A stretch of 64,000 nucleotides of DNA from Arcanobacterium haemolyticum DSM 20595 (GCF_000092365.1 NC_014218.1:1488001-1552000), one strand, 5' to 3'. Shown: positions 17,332-26,986, counted from the stretch's first letter. Notes: a model not told the origin generated them from the letters alone. Numbers and translations: made by a program.

Positions 17332-17407
17332 CTTGTGATCCCTCGCACTGAGGCGAGTGAAGCGCGCTGGCCTCAATGCCAGCGACTTGGCTCTGCCAGA
17401 TCACAAG
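17332..17407 (-). ncRNA. 76-nt cloverleaf-like structured RNA in the operon leader
   Basis: A perfect 9-bp closing stem (CTTGTGATC at 17399-17407 with GATCACAAG at 17332-17340, minus-strand reading) encloses three hairpins and nearly nothing else: TGGC-AGA-GCCA (17388-17398), CGCTGGC-6-GCCAGCG (17365-17384) and CTCGC-6-GCGAG (17342-17357). It has no T-loop TTC, no 7-base anticodon loop and a 3-base first loop, so it is not a tRNA. I do not recognise it as a known riboswitch class. Followed at once by two intrinsic terminators and then the cai-type operon, it could be a ligand-sensing leader or a small stable RNA. Confidence 0.6.
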
Positions 17408-17443
17408 GCAAGTCTATCAAAAGCCTTATTACGCACTTTAGGA

Positions 17444-17475
17444 AAAACGTCCCGATCGTGCTCTCGGGACGTTTT
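17444..17475 (-). terminator. terminator of map
   Basis: Perfect 12-bp stem AAAACGTCCCGA/TCGGGACGTTTT with an 8-base loop, with TTTTTCC on the minus strand. It closes the map unit 35 bases after its stop and separates it from the catabolic island. Confidence 0.9.
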
Positions 17476-17510
17476 CAATAATGCTATTTTTACGTTGTGC
17501 TCAGCTCGTT

Positions 17511-18344
17511 TTAGCTCAGCGGCGCAACCTTGATTCCGAATCGGGCGAGCTCTTTTTCGCCGCCATCCGGTTCAGTGAGTACCCAGATTCCGCCTTTGTG
17601 CAGGGCCACCATGTGTTCCCAGTGGCAGGCGTCGGATCCGTCGTCTGTCACTACGGTCCATTCGTCTGCAAGAGTGTGGTTATCTTGCGCGCCGGCGGTC
17701 AGCATCGGTTCGATACAGAGGACCATTCCTGGCTTGAGTTTCGGGGTTCGCCCGTCGATTGAGTAGTTGAGGACTTCCGGTTCTTGGTGCATTGAGTCAC
17801 CAATTCCGTGCCCGGTGAAGTCAAGGACGATGTCGGGATGGAGTTCGCCGTCGAGTGATTCGACGTAGTCATCGATCGCGTCACCAATATCCCCCACGCG
17901 CTTTCCAGTTGCCATCGCCGCGATACCTACCCACATTGATTCGCGTGTAATATCGGAAAGTTCTTGACGTTTCGCGGTGATAGCCGCGTCTCCCCCAGGA
18001 ACGACGACGGAGATGCACGCATCCCCATGCCATCCATCAACGATGGCGCCGCAATCGAAGGACACAAGATCGCCTGGTTGCAACACGTAATCGCCGGGAA
18101 TGCCGTGAACGATCACGTTATTCACCGACGTACAAATGTGCCCCGGATAATCGTAATAGCCGTAGAAATTTGATCGGGATCCATTTTTGGCCAGGACTTC
18201 TTGTGCAACCGCATCCATATCCGCGGTGGTCACGCCTGGTTTCACGGCATCACGTAGCGCTGCATGGATTTGAGCGACGACGAGACCAGCAGCACGCATC
18301 TTCACGATCTGTTCGTCAGTTTTATATTGGATTGAATGTCCCAT
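17511..18344 (-). CDS. map: methionine aminopeptidase, type I
   Basis: 277 residues. Metal ligands appear in order: DCGAIVDGWHGDA (two Asp), GHGIGDSMHQ (His), CIEPML (Glu) and HWEHMVALH (Glu). It removes the N-terminal Met from nascent proteins. It follows adk in the secY-adk-map order, but a strong hairpin lies between adk and map, and another terminator follows map. infA, its normal downstream neighbour, is displaced to 3714-3935 by the catabolic island. The Shine-Dalgarno AAGGATC lies before the ATG. Confidence 0.97.
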   Translation of the reverse strand: MGHSIQYKTDEQIVKMRAAGLVVAQIHAALRDAVKPGVTTADMDAVAQEVLAKNGSRSNFYGYYDYPGHICTSVNNVIVHGIPGDYVLQPGDLVSFDCGAIVDGWHGDACISVVVPGGDAAITAKRQELSDITRESMWVGIAAMATGKRVGDIGDAIDDYVESLDGELHPDIVLDFTGHGIGDSMHQEPEVLNYSIDGRTPKLKPGMVLCIEPMLTAGAQDNHTLADEWTVVTDDGSDACHWEHMVALHKGGIWVLTEPDGGEKELARFGIKVAPLS

Positions 18345-18374
18345 GATTTCTGATCCTTATATATGTGGATAAAA

Positions 18375-18411
18375 AGTTAACTGCTAGCTACGTGGTAGCT
18401 AGCAGTTAACT
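18375..18411 (-). terminator. hairpin terminator between adk and map
   Basis: Perfect 17-bp stem (arm AGTTAACTGCTAGCTAC) with a 3-base loop, then TTTTTATCC on the minus strand. It starts 6 bases after the adk stop and ends 31 bases before map, so map must rely on read-through or a very short promoter region. Confidence 0.88.
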
Positions 18412-18416
18412 TACGT

Positions 18417-19001
18417 TCAGTTAAGACCTAGACGTTCTTTCACTGCGGTGACGATTCGTTCGCGAACCTCTTCGATCGTACCCATACCATCAATCGTGAT
18501 GAGCTTGTTACGATCGCGGAAAGCTCCGATGATCGGTTCGGTTGCATCGTGGTAGACCTTGACGCGGTGGGCAATCACTTCAGGGGTGTCATCGGCGCGT
18601 CCTTCGATCTCAGCTCGCTTCAGGAGACGGCCTTCAACTTCCTCATCTGGAATTTCGATATCAACCATGGCGTCAATGCTCAAGCCGTCTTCAGCCAACA
18701 TGGCTTCGAGCGCATCAATCTGTTCGAGAGTGCGTGGGTAGCCATCGAGCAAGAAGCCGTTGACAGCGTCCGGGCGTGCCAGACGACGCCGAACGATTTC
18801 GTTCGTCACGGAGTCTGGAACCAAGTTACCTTCGCTAATGTAGCGCTGGGCTTCAAGGCCGATGTCAGACTTGTTGGCGATTTCCGCACGGAAGATTTCT
18901 CCAGTGGAAATAGCTGGAATGCCAAGTTGCTGTGAAACTGTGGTCGCTTGAGTGCCCTTGCCTGCTCCTGGAGGACCAGCAAGAATCAAACGGAAACTCA
19001 T
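18417..19001 (-). CDS. adk: adenylate kinase, short form
   Basis: 194 residues. P-loop GPPGAGKGTQ at residues 9-18, ISTGEIFRAEI, and DGYPRTLEQIDAL near residue 86. The LID domain is the short type (LLKRAEIEGRADDTPEV) without the zinc-binding insert, as usual in actinobacteria. It interconverts AMP + ATP and 2 ADP. Its ATG overlaps the secY stop (ATGA), so the two are translationally coupled. Confidence 0.97.
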   Translation of the reverse strand: MSFRLILAGPPGAGKGTQATTVSQQLGIPAISTGEIFRAEIANKSDIGLEAQRYISEGNLVPDSVTNEIVRRRLARPDAVNGFLLDGYPRTLEQIDALEAMLAEDGLSIDAMVDIEIPDEEVEGRLLKRAEIEGRADDTPEVIAHRVKVYHDATEPIIGAFRDRNKLITIDGMGTIEEVRERIVTAVKERLGLN

Positions 19002-20284
19002 CGTAGGAATCCTTCGTAGTGTCGCTGTTGGAGCTGGGCGTCAATATCCTTAACAGTTTGAAGACCAACGCCAACGAGAATGATGATCGACGTTCCGCCG
19101 AAGCTGAACGTAGTCAAACCCATTTGGGTAAAGACGATCTGCGGGATGAGCGCGATGATCGCCAAGTAGAGGGCGCCAACCCACGTGATTCGGTTGATCA
19201 CGTAACGCAGGTAATCTGCGGTTGGCTGGCCTGCGCGAATACCTGGGACGAAGCCGCCGTAGCGTTTCATGTTGTCTGCAACTTCTTCTGGATTGAAGGT
19301 GATCGACGTGTAGAAGAATGCGAAGAACAAAATTAGGAAGAAGTACACGCACAGGTACGAGAATGAATGTGGCGCAAAGTAGGTGTGAATCCAGCCTGCC
19401 CAGCCTTCATTTGACTGCGCGAACTGAGCAATCATGGTTGGCATCGACAAAATCGAGGATGCGAAGATAACTGGAATAACGTTTGCCATGTTGAGCTTCA
19501 GCGGGATGTAGGTGGATGTGCCGCCGTAGGTGCGACGCCCAACAACACGCTTTGCATACTGTACTGGGATACGACGCTGGGACTGTTCCACGTACACAAC
19601 CACAACAATGATCGCAAGGAACATGCCAAGGACGATCAGGACGCCCAGCCAGCCGTGGTTCGACTGGCTGACGCTGCCGAGCATTGCTGGGAAGTTAGCT
19701 GCGATACCCGTGAAGATCAAGAGAGACATACCGTTGCCCACACCGCGTTCAGTGATAAGTTCCGCCATCCACATGATCAGGCCTGTACCGGCAGTCATCG
19801 CCAAAATAGCAATAATGTACTTGCCTGCCGATGCGTTCGGGATCGGATCAACGGAGCATTTCTGGAACAGTGCGCCGTTAGCCACAGACACGGTAACAGA
19901 AGACTGTAGGATAGCCAGGAAAATCGTGAGGTAACGAGTGTACTCCGTGAGCTTTGCTTGGCCCGTCTGGCCTTCCTTGGAGAGCTCTTCAAAACGCGGG
20001 ATAACAACCTTCATCAACTGAACGATGATGGACGCCGTAATGTACGGCATGATACCGAGCGCAAAGACTGCAAGTTTGAGCATAGCACCACCCGAGAACA
20101 TGTTGATCAGGGTGAGCAGACCGTCACTCCCCGCTTCATCGAGACACTTGGTGACATTCTCATATGAAACAAATGGAGCAGGGATGAACGTACCGAGACG
20201 GTAGATCACCATAATCATAACGGTGAAGAGGAGCTTTGCTCGCAAGTCTGGGGTACGGAAGGCTGAGATCAGTGCGTGTAGCAA
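18998..20284 (-). CDS. secY: preprotein translocase subunit SecY
   Basis: Ten-helix channel protein of the Sec translocon in the cytoplasmic membrane. The start is taken at TTG 20284, giving MLHALISAFRTPDLRAKLLF, because CGGAGGAA lies just upstream. A longer frame beginning 25 codons earlier lacks family similarity. This gives 428 residues, the usual length. Typical features are FALGIMPYITASIIVQL in TM2 and the GFVPGIRAGQPTADYL loop. It is separated from rplO by a terminator and about 195 bases, so it probably has its own promoter. Confidence 0.96.
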   Translation of the reverse strand: MLHALISAFRTPDLRAKLLFTVMIMVIYRLGTFIPAPFVSYENVTKCLDEAGSDGLLTLINMFSGGAMLKLAVFALGIMPYITASIIVQLMKVVIPRFEELSKEGQTGQAKLTEYTRYLTIFLAILQSSVTVSVANGALFQKCSVDPIPNASAGKYIIAILAMTAGTGLIMWMAELITERGVGNGMSLLIFTGIAANFPAMLGSVSQSNHGWLGVLIVLGMFLAIIVVVVYVEQSQRRIPVQYAKRVVGRRTYGGTSTYIPLKLNMANVIPVIFASSILSMPTMIAQFAQSNEGWAGWIHTYFAPHSFSYLCVYFFLILFFAFFYTSITFNPEEVADNMKRYGGFVPGIRAGQPTADYLRYVINRITWVGALYLAIIALIPQIVFTQMGLTTFSFGGTSIIILVGVGLQTVKDIDAQLQQRHYEGFLR

Positions 20285-20479
20285 GGAAGTTCCTCCGATG
20301 TTGGTTCCGGGATCGCCGGGCACGGTATATCGGCAAACGCCGATGTCTGGGCATAACAAGGCTCGAAAGCCATCGTGTACTTAGCCATAACTATGCACAC
20401 TTTCTTTGATAACTATACCCGTTACACAGGCATAAATAGTAACGTTAATCAAGTTACGTTTGAGACATTCTACATGTAA

Positions 20480-20521
20480 AAGGCGGGCTCTGAATCACAT
20501 AAGTGACTTAGAGCCCGCCTT
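20480..20521 (-). terminator. terminator after rplO
   Basis: 12-bp stem AAGGCGGGCTCT/AGAGCCCGCCTT with an 18-base loop that has further pairing, then TTTTACATG on the minus strand. It ends the spc operon before secY. Confidence 0.85.
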
Positions 20522-20539
20522 AGGCTTTACGCGCTATGA

Positions 20540-20986
20540 TCAGCGCTGCTCGAGCGAACCACCAGCAGCTTCGATCTTCTCCTTTGCAGAAGCAGACCAA
20601 GCGTCAACAGTAACGTTGACCTTAACGCTGATTTCGCCGGTACCAAGAACCTTGACGAGCTTGTTTGCGCGGACAGCGCCCTTTACAACAAGTTCTTCAA
20701 CGGTAACGGTGCCACCCTCTGGGAAGAGGGATTCGAGCTTGCTCAAGTTAACAACTTGGTATTCGATGCGAGCCGGGTTCTTAAAACCACGGAGCTTCGG
20801 CAGGCGCATATGCATTGGCATCTGGCCACCTTCGAAACCAGCCTTAACCTGGTAGCGTGCCTTGGTACCCTTGGTACCGCGGCCAGCAGTCTTACCCTTT
20901 GAGCCTTCACCACGGCCAACGCGAGTGCGTGCCTTCTTGGCGCCAGCTGCTGGGCATAGATCGTGAACCTTCAGAACGTCAGCCAT
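20540..20986 (-). CDS. rplO: 50S ribosomal protein L15
   Basis: 148 residues. The N-terminal glycine/arginine/lysine-rich extension ([20 protein letters not shown]) is characteristic, followed by [18 protein letters not shown] and the C-terminal globular domain ending AAGGSLEQR. It overlaps the rpmD stop (TGATG) and is followed by the terminator at 20480-20521. Confidence 0.98.
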   Translation of the reverse strand: MADVLKVHDLCPAAGAKKARTRVGRGEGSKGKTAGRGTKGTKARYQVKAGFEGGQMPMHMRLPKLRGFKNPARIEYQVVNLSKLESLFPEGGTVTVEELVVKGAVRANKLVKVLGTGEISVKVNVTVDAWSASAKEKIEAAGGSLEQR

Positions 20987-21165
20987 CAGGCAACCTCCTC
21001 CACAGTAACCAGGTGGGCAACCGTGCGGATCATCCCGCGGACAACCGGGGTATCTTCACGAACGACCGACTGGTGGATCTTGTGCAGGCCAAGCGAACGA
21101 ACCGTATCTTTCTGGTTCTGCTTGGTACCTACCAAACCCTTCGTCTGAGTAATCTTGAGTTTCAT
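20986..21165 (-). CDS. rpmD: 50S ribosomal protein L30
   Basis: 59 residues, [20 protein letters not shown] then [13 protein letters not shown], the L30 signature. Two adjacent ATG codons overlap the rpsE stop; the second (21165) gives the usual N-terminus MKLKI. Confidence 0.96.
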   Translation of the reverse strand: MKLKITQTKGLVGTKQNQKDTVRSLGLHKIHQSVVREDTPVVRGMIRTVAHLVTVEEVA

Positions 21166-21872
21166 CATGCACCAACTCCTGCGGCGGCAGCTTCATTCTC
21201 AGCACGCTGTGCTTCGAGTTCAGCATCTTCGCGTTCCTTAGCTTCATGCTCTGCTCGCTTGCGGAGCATTGCCTGAGGAGCAACTGCGTCGAGTGCAAGA
21301 CCACGGCGAGCAGCAACAGCTTCAGGCTGTTCGAGCTGCTTCAGTGCTGCGATCGTACCGCGAACAATATTGATAGCGTTGGAAGAACCGAGGGACTTAG
21401 AAAGAACATCGTGGATACCAGCGCACTCCATGATTGCACGAACTGGGCCACCGGCGATAACACCGGTACCAGCCGAAGCTGGACGGAGCAAGACGACGCC
21501 TGCGGCGTCCTTACCCTGGACCAAGTGTGGAATCGTAGTGCCAATACGTGGAACCTTGAAGAAGTTCTTCTTTGCTTCCTCGGTACCCTTAGCAATAGCT
21601 GCCGGTACTTCCTTTGCCTTACCGTAACCAACACCGACGGTGCCGTTGCCATCGCCCACCACAACAAGTGCGGTGAAGGACATGCGACGTCCACCCTTGA
21701 CGGTCTTAGCAACACGGTTGATCGTCACGACGCGCTCTACGTATGCGTTGCGGTCCTCGGCGCGACGATCGGTACGACGATCGCCACGGCGATCATCTCG
21801 ACGGTTGTTGCGCTCGTTGCGCGCGCCGTCGTTCTCCGAGCCAGCGGCTCGTCCTCGCTGCTGTGCAGCCAT
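21165..21872 (-). CDS. rpsE: 30S ribosomal protein S5
   Basis: The start is at ATG 21872 ([19 protein letters not shown]), preceded by GAGAGGA at proper spacing; an upstream in-frame TTG is less likely. The first ~45 residues are an Arg/Asp-rich low-complexity extension with several DRR repeats. The core begins at [20 protein letters not shown] and contains [13 protein letters not shown]. The C-terminal tail is Ala/Glu-rich. S5 acts in decoding fidelity. Total 235 residues, longer than the ~166 of E. coli because of both extensions. Confidence 0.97.
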   Translation of the reverse strand: MAAQQRGRAAGSENDGARNERNNRRDDRRGDRRTDRRAEDRNAYVERVVTINRVAKTVKGGRRMSFTALVVVGDGNGTVGVGYGKAKEVPAAIAKGTEEAKKNFFKVPRIGTTIPHLVQGKDAAGVVLLRPASAGTGVIAGGPVRAIMECAGIHDVLSKSLGSSNAINIVRGTIAALKQLEQPEAVAARRGLALDAVAPQAMLRKRAEHEAKEREDAELEAQRAENEAAAAGVGA

Positions 21873-21897
21873 AAGAATTTCCTCTCGTTTCGCCAAT

Positions 21898-22269
21898 TTA
21901 CAGGGTCAAGCCAGCTTCGCGGGCGCCTTCTGCGACAGCAGCAACACGACCGTGGTACTTGTTTCCACCACGGTCAAAGACCACTGTGGTAATACCAGCG
22001 TCGATCGCACGCTTGCCGATGAGTTCACCAACAACGCGGGACTTAGAAACCTTGGAATCGGATGAGGCGCGCAGATCGACTTCGAGAGTTGACGCAGACA
22101 CGAGGGTCTTGCCAACGGTGTCGTCGATAACCTGTGCAACCATGTGGCGATTTGACCGGGTAACAACCAGGCGTGGACGCTCGGTGGTACCGGAAATACG
22201 CTTGCGAAGACGGATATGGCGGCGAGTACGTGAAACGAACTTGCCCTTGCCCTTTGGAGTAACAGCCAT
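21898..22269 (-). CDS. rplR: 50S ribosomal protein L18
   Basis: 123 residues. [19 protein letters not shown] and the C-terminal [20 protein letters not shown] identify L18, which carries 5S rRNA. The ATG at 22269 overlaps the rplF stop (TGATG); a GTG one codon earlier is possible. Confidence 0.97.
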   Translation of the reverse strand: MAVTPKGKGKFVSRTRRHIRLRKRISGTTERPRLVVTRSNRHMVAQVIDDTVGKTLVSASTLEVDLRASSDSKVSKSRVVGELIGKRAIDAGITTVVFDRGGNKYHGRVAAVAEGAREAGLTL

Positions 22270-22805
22270 CACTTACCAGCCTTTCCGGCCTTGCGACGAA
22301 CATGTTCGCCGGCATAGCGAATACCCTTGCCCTTGTATGGCTCAGGCTTACGGAGTTTACGGATGCGAGCTGCCATCTCACCGACCTGCTGCTTGTTGAT
22401 GCCGCTGATCGAGAACTTCGTAGGAGCCTCGACTGCGAAGGTGATACCTTCTGGAGCTTCAACGTAGATCGTGTGGGAGTAACCAAGAGAGAACTCGAGG
22501 TCCGAGCCCTTTGCAACAACACGGTAACCAGTACCCACGATTTCGAGAGACTTGGTGTAGCCGGTGGTAACACCGGTGATGTTGTTGGAGATCAGCGTAC
22601 GGGTCAAACCGTGAAGCGAACGAGAGACGCGCTCGTCGTTTGGACGCTTAACGGTAATGGTGCCGTCTTCAATCTCAACGGTAATGGGAGCCGGGATGGT
22701 GTGAGTGAGTTCACCCTTTGGGCCCTTAACGGAGATAACATCGCCGTCAAGCTTGACCTCAACACCTGCAGGGATGGCAATTGGGAGCTTACCAATACGA
22801 GACAT
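22269..22805 (-). CDS. rplF: 50S ribosomal protein L6
   Basis: 178 residues, [20 protein letters not shown] at the N-terminus and the C-terminal signature [19 protein letters not shown]. It binds near the sarcin-ricin loop. In the spc operon between rpsH and rplR. Confidence 0.98.
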   Translation of the reverse strand: MSRIGKLPIAIPAGVEVKLDGDVISVKGPKGELTHTIPAPITVEIEDGTITVKRPNDERVSRSLHGLTRTLISNNITGVTTGYTKSLEIVGTGYRVVAKGSDLEFSLGYSHTIYVEAPEGITFAVEAPTKFSISGINKQQVGEMAARIRKLRKPEPYKGKGIRYAGEHVRRKAGKAGK

Positions 22806-22820
22806 TGTTTAACTCCTTCC

Positions 22821-23219
22821 TTACCAGATGTAGGCGAGGACTTCCCCACCTACGCCCTTGTCCTTGGCCTCACGGTCAGTGAGCAGACCTGACGACGTGG
22901 ACAAGATTGCCACGCCAAGGCCGCCGAGAACCTGAGGAAGATTGGTGGACTTCGCGTAAACGCGGAGACCCGGCTTAGAAATACGGCGAAGACCAGCAAG
23001 CGCACGCTCGCGGTTTGGACCGAACTTCAAGTTGAGGGTGAGCGTCTTGCCCACCTGGGCATCTTCGACTGTGAAGTCGGCGATGTAACCCTCACGCTGA
23101 AGGATGTTGGCGATGTTTGCCTTCATCTTCGAGTACGGCATCGAAACCGACTCGTGGAACGCCGAGTTGGCGTTACGCAGACGCGTGAGCATATCTGCAA
23201 TTGGGTCTGTCATAGACAT
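22821..23219 (-). CDS. rpsH: 30S ribosomal protein S8
   Basis: 132 residues. [20 protein letters not shown] near the start and the C-terminal [20 protein letters not shown] signature. S8 is a 16S rRNA assembly protein. The ATG two codons downstream (giving MTDPIADML) is an equally good start. Confidence 0.97.
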   Translation of the reverse strand: MSMTDPIADMLTRLRNANSAFHESVSMPYSKMKANIANILQREGYIADFTVEDAQVGKTLTLNLKFGPNRERALAGLRRISKPGLRVYAKSTNLPQVLGGLGVAILSTSSGLLTDREAKDKGVGGEVLAYIW

Positions 23220-23274
23220 CGGGCTTTTGCCCTTTCTCGTCGCGGTTTCCTGTTAAGACCTGCGACGTAGATTC

Positions 23275-23460
23275 TTACCAGCTGGACTTCTTTACACCGG
23301 GGAGTTCGCCACGGTGGGCCATCTCGCGCAAGCAAACACGGCACAGGCCGAACTTGCGGTAAACCGAGTGCGGACGGCCGCAACGCTGACAACGGGTGTA
23401 AGCGCGAACGGCGAACTTAGGCTTACGAGCAGCCTTTACCTTGAGTGAGGTCTTTGCCAT
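23275..23460 (-). CDS. rpsZ: 30S ribosomal protein S14, type Z (zinc form)
   Basis: 61 residues, the short zinc-binding form. C-x2-C (CQRC) and C-x2-C (CRVC) bracket [10 protein letters not shown], and it ends GVKKSSW. Its position between rplE and rpsH is standard. Confidence 0.97.
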   Translation of the reverse strand: MAKTSLKVKAARKPKFAVRAYTRCQRCGRPHSVYRKFGLCRVCLREMAHRGELPGVKKSSW

Positions 23461-23465
23461 TGTCG

Positions 23466-24023
23466 TCAGTCCTCCTTGAACGGGAATCCAAGGTGACGCA
23501 ACAATGCACGTCCCTCGTCGTCGGTCTTGGCGGTCGTAACCACGGTGATATCCATACCGCGGACACGATCAATCTTGTCCTGGTCGATTTCGTGGAACAT
23601 GGACTGTTCGGTCAAACCGAAGGTGTAGTTACCATGTCCATCGAACTGCTTTGCAGACAAACCGCGGAAATCGCGGATACGTGGCAGAGCAGTTGCGAGC
23701 AGACGATCAAGGAATTCCCACATACGATCGCCACGCATAGTAACGTGGCAGCCAATTGCCTGACCTTCGCGCAGCTTAAACTGTGCGATGGACTTGCGTG
23801 CTCGGTTGATCTGTGGCTTCTGGCCGGTGATAGCGGTGATATCAGCGATAGCACCTTCCAGAACCTTAGAATCACGTGCTGCATCGCCGACACCCATGTT
23901 GACGACGATCTTTTCCAGACCTGGAATCTGGTTGACGTTTACGTACTTGAACTCGTCGTTCATCTTGGAACGAATTTCATCGGCGTACTTAGTCTTCAAA
24001 CGCGGAGTAATCTTCTCGCTCAC
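23466..24023 (-). CDS. rplE: 50S ribosomal protein L5
   Basis: 185 residues. Signatures are [31 protein letters not shown] and [20 protein letters not shown]. It binds 5S rRNA and contacts the P-site tRNA. Its ATG overlaps the end of rplX by four bases. Confidence 0.98.
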   Translation of the reverse strand: MSEKITPRLKTKYADEIRSKMNDEFKYVNVNQIPGLEKIVVNMGVGDAARDSKVLEGAIADITAITGQKPQINRARKSIAQFKLREGQAIGCHVTMRGDRMWEFLDRLLATALPRIRDFRGLSAKQFDGHGNYTFGLTEQSMFHEIDQDKIDRVRGMDITVVTTAKTDDEGRALLRHLGFPFKED

Positions 24024-24364
24024 AGTTCGATTTCCTTTCCACCGCGACGGCCAATACGCTCGCGCATGATCTTCTTGCGGCCATCGCGCTCAACTTCAAC
24101 CTCACGGAAACCAACGCGAATTGGCTTCTTGTCTGGGCCAACGAGGGCCACGTTCGAGATGTGAATTGGAGCTTCGACGGTTTCGATGCCGCCAGTTGCT
24201 GCACCACGATCGGTACGACCGACCTTGGTGTGCTTCTTCACGCGAGCAACGCCTTCGACGATGACACGGTTTTCAGCTGGGAAAACTGTCAAAACAGTTC
24301 CCTGCAAGCCCTTGTCACGTCCCGCGATTACCTGAACTAGGTCACCCTTCTTGATCTTCGCCAT
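24020..24364 (-). CDS. rplX: 50S ribosomal protein L24
   Basis: 114 residues with the KOW motif near the start ([20 protein letters not shown]) and [19 protein letters not shown]. It is an assembly initiator of the large subunit. It follows rplN by three bases and is coupled to rplE. Confidence 0.98.
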   Translation of the reverse strand: MAKIKKGDLVQVIAGRDKGLQGTVLTVFPAENRVIVEGVARVKKHTKVGRTDRGAATGGIETVEAPIHISNVALVGPDKKPIRVGFREVEVERDGRKKIMRERIGRRGGKEIEL

Positions 24365-24367
24365 GTG

Positions 24368-24736
24368 TCAGATCACCTCCGGTGCCAATGAAACGATACG
24401 CATGAACTTCTTATCGCGAAGTTCACGAGCAACGGGGCCGAAGATACGGGTACCACGTGGCTCGTTCTCGTTCTTCAGGATGACAGCTGCGTTTTCGTCG
24501 AAACGAATGTACGAGCCGTCAGCGCGACGAGTGCTCTTCTTTGCACGGACGACGACCGCCTTAACGACGTCGCCCTTCTTTACATTACCGCCAGGAATAG
24601 CATCCTTGACGGTGGCGACAATCGTGTCGCCAATTCCGGCGTAGCGCTTGCCAGAACCGCCAAGCACGCGGATGCAGAGGATTTCCTTAGCACCGGTGTT
24701 GTCGGCGATCTTAAGCCGCGACTCCTGCTGGATCAT
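24368..24736 (-). CDS. rplN: 50S ribosomal protein L14
   Basis: 122 residues, [20 protein letters not shown] and the [20 protein letters not shown] signature. It heads the second half of the spc operon, about 90 bases after rpsQ; no terminator is visible in that gap. Confidence 0.98.
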   Translation of the reverse strand: MIQQESRLKIADNTGAKEILCIRVLGGSGKRYAGIGDTIVATVKDAIPGGNVKKGDVVKAVVVRAKKSTRRADGSYIRFDENAAVILKNENEPRGTRIFGPVARELRDKKFMRIVSLAPEVI

Positions 24737-24827
24737 TTACATTTCTCCTGTCGTCGTGCCGGTTCTCGTTAAACGAGCCTTGCCGAACGGATGGTTTGCT
24801 TTCCCGGGCGTTGCCGCCCGGGATACA

Positions 24828-25112
24828 TCACTTTGCCTTCTCGATAATCTCGACCACGCGGAAGTGCTTGGTCGCAGACAATGGTCGGGTTTCCATGATA
24901 CGGACGAGATCGCCAACCCGGACCTCGTTAGATTCATCGTGGGCCTTGACGCGCTTGGTACGTGTCATAACCTTACCGTAAAGCGGGTGCTTACGGCGGT
25001 CTTCGACTTCGACCACAACTGTCTTGTCCATCTTGTCAGATACTACATAACCACGGCGAACTTTGCGATAGTTTCGCGCTGTGGTTTCAGTCAACTTTTC
25101 CTGCTCGCTCAT
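24828..25112 (-). CDS. rpsQ: 30S ribosomal protein S17
   Basis: The start is at ATG 25112 ([20 protein letters not shown]); an ATG four codons earlier lies nearer the rpmC stop. The 94-residue product has [20 protein letters not shown] and [14 protein letters not shown], typical S17 OB-fold segments. Confidence 0.96.
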   Translation of the reverse strand: MSEQEKLTETTARNYRKVRRGYVVSDKMDKTVVVEVEDRRKHPLYGKVMTRTKRVKAHDESNEVRVGDLVRIMETRPLSATKHFRVVEIIEKAK

Positions 25113-25120
25113 GTGGGACC

Positions 25121-25351
25121 TCACTTCTTAGCCGTCGGAGCGGTGCGAATTCCGAGCTCACGCTCGCGGGCGATTGTGTAAATACGTGCAATATTACGAC
25201 GTACTTCCTTGAGACGACCGGAATCTTCCAGACGGTGGGTCACGGCTGAGAAGCGAAGGTTGAACAGTTCTTCCTTCGATTCCTTCAGACGCTCGGCAAG
25301 CTCAACGTCAGTTAGCTTGTCTAGCTCTTCAGTGGTGATGCCCTTAGCCAT
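25121..25351 (-). CDS. rpmC: 50S ribosomal protein L29
   Basis: 76 residues, two helices, with [20 protein letters not shown] and [14 protein letters not shown]. The ATG at 25351 overlaps the rplP stop (TGATG); an ATG one codon earlier is also possible. Confidence 0.96.
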   Translation of the reverse strand: MAKGITTEELDKLTDVELAERLKESKEELFNLRFSAVTHRLEDSGRLKEVRRNIARIYTIARERELGIRTAPTAKK

Positions 25352-25767
25352 CATTCACCATCCTCACGGGTAACAAAACGGGTCTTCATTGGGAGCTTGT
25401 GCATAGCACGCAGCATTGCTTCACGAGCTAGTTGCTCAGGCACACCAGCAAGTTCGAACATGACACGGCCAGGCTTCACGTTGGCAACCCAGGTTTCCAC
25501 TGGGCCCTTACCAGACCCCATACGAAGGCCGAGAGCCTTCTTGGTGAGCGGGCGATCTGGGAAGATGTTAATCCACACCTTACCACCACGCTTCACGTGA
25601 CGGGTCATAGCAATACGTGCTGCTTCAATCTGACGGTTGGTAATGTATGCCGGCTCCAGAGCCTGGATACCGAATTCACCGAATGCAATCTGGTTTCCGC
25701 CCTTAGACATGCCCGAACGGGTCGGACGATGCTGCTTGCGGTACTTTGTGCGGCGGGGAATGAGCAT
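25351..25767 (-). CDS. rplP: 50S ribosomal protein L16
   Basis: 138 residues, [20 protein letters not shown], then [20 protein letters not shown] and the [21 protein letters not shown]-terminal region. It helps place tRNA in the A site. Confidence 0.98.
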   Translation of the reverse strand: MLIPRRTKYRKQHRPTRSGMSKGGNQIAFGEFGIQALEPAYITNRQIEAARIAMTRHVKRGGKVWINIFPDRPLTKKALGLRMGSGKGPVETWVANVKPGRVMFELAGVPEQLAREAMLRAMHKLPMKTRFVTREDGE

Positions 25768-25772
25768 GTAAC

Positions 25773-26597
25773 TCAGGCCTCCGTTTCCTGGGTCTGTGCC
25801 GGCTCGGTTGCCGGTGCTTCAGCCGGAGTAGCGGTTTGCTCTGCCGACTGGTTCGAACGTGCGCCACGGTTCGGACGATCGCCACGACGACCACGACGTT
25901 CGCCGCCACGGCCACCGCGACCACGCGGAGCTTCAGCGAGTGAACGGTAGTATTCGGCGTCGGTGATGTCACCGCGGTAGATCCATACCTTCACGCCGAT
26001 ACGGCCGAAGGTGGTGCGTGCCTCGTAGAAACCGTAGTCAATGTTGGCGCGAAGCGTGTGCAGTGGAACTCGACCTTCACGGTAGAATTCTGCACGCGAC
26101 ATTTCAGCGCCGCCAAGACGGCCAGAGCACTGAACACGGATACCCTTAGCGCCTGCACGCTGCGCGGACTGAATGCCCTTGCGCATTGCGCGACGGAAGG
26201 AAACACGTGCTGCGAGTTGCTCAGCAATACCCTGAGCAACAAGCTGTGCGTCAGCTTCTGGGTTCTTAACTTCGAGGATGTTAAGCTGAACGGCCTTACC
26301 GGTCAGCTTCTCAAGATCCTGGCGAAGACGATCGGCTTCTGCACCACGACGGCCAATGACGATGCCTGGACGTGCAGTGTGGATGTCGATCACAACGCGC
26401 TCGGTACGACGCTCGATGTTGACGCGGGAAATACCTGCGCGTTCGAGATCGTTTTCGACCTTGCGGCGAATCTTGATGTCTTCTTCAATGTAATCGCGGT
26501 AACGCTGACCTTCCTTGGAGGAATCAGCGAACCACTTTGACCGATGTTCGGTGGTGATACCGAGACGGAAACCGGTCGGGTTTACTTTCTGTCCCAC
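25773..26597 (-). CDS. rpsC: 30S ribosomal protein S3
   Basis: 274 residues. [20 protein letters not shown] start, KH domain with [20 protein letters not shown], and a conserved C-terminal domain with [19 protein letters not shown]. The last ~55 residues form an Arg/Gly-rich then Ala/Pro/Thr/Glu-rich low-complexity tail, longer than in E. coli (233 residues). Confidence 0.98.
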   Translation of the reverse strand: MGQKVNPTGFRLGITTEHRSKWFADSSKEGQRYRDYIEEDIKIRRKVENDLERAGISRVNIERRTERVVIDIHTARPGIVIGRRGAEADRLRQDLEKLTGKAVQLNILEVKNPEADAQLVAQGIAEQLAARVSFRRAMRKGIQSAQRAGAKGIRVQCSGRLGGAEMSRAEFYREGRVPLHTLRANIDYGFYEARTTFGRIGVKVWIYRGDITDAEYYRSLAEAPRGRGGRGGERRGRRGDRPNRGARSNQSAEQTATPAEAPATEPAQTQETEA

Positions 26598-26599
26598 AA

Positions 26600-26959
26600 T
26601 CAGGCTCCCCTCTTCTCGTCACCGACAATAACGGTGATGTGGCTTGTCCGCTTCAAAATGCGGTTCGCACGGCCCTGAGCGCGTGGTTGAATGCGCTTCA
26701 TGGTTGGGCCTTCATCAACGTAAGCAGCAACAACCTTGAGTTCTGCTTCGTCGAAACGCTCGTTCGCCTGTTCGGCGGCGTAGCGGGCATTAGCAACAGC
26801 AGATTCAAGAATCTTCTTGACGTCTGTTGCGATTGCCTGTGGTGCGAACTTCAGTAGGTCGACCGCTGCGAGGACACGCATTCCACGGATCTCGTTGATC
26901 ACGCGACGTGCCTTCTGCGGCGTAACACGTACGTAACGTGCCTGTGCCTTGGCTTCCAT
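26600..26959 (-). CDS. rplV: 50S ribosomal protein L22
   Basis: 119 residues, [20 protein letters not shown] and the tunnel-lining loop [21 protein letters not shown] wild-type-like loop is kept. Confidence 0.98.
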   Translation of the reverse strand: MEAKAQARYVRVTPQKARRVINEIRGMRVLAAVDLLKFAPQAIATDVKKILESAVANARYAAEQANERFDEAELKVVAAYVDEGPTMKRIQPRAQGRANRILKRTSHITVIVGDEKRGA

Positions 26960-26986
26960 AATCCTGCCTAACTCTCTCGCGCTGCC

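Noticed and set aside
17332-17407. tRNA gene in the leader of the cai-type operon
   Set aside because: Length and cloverleaf shape fit, but there is no T-loop TTC, no 7-base anticodon loop, and the first arm has a 3-base loop directly on the closing stem.
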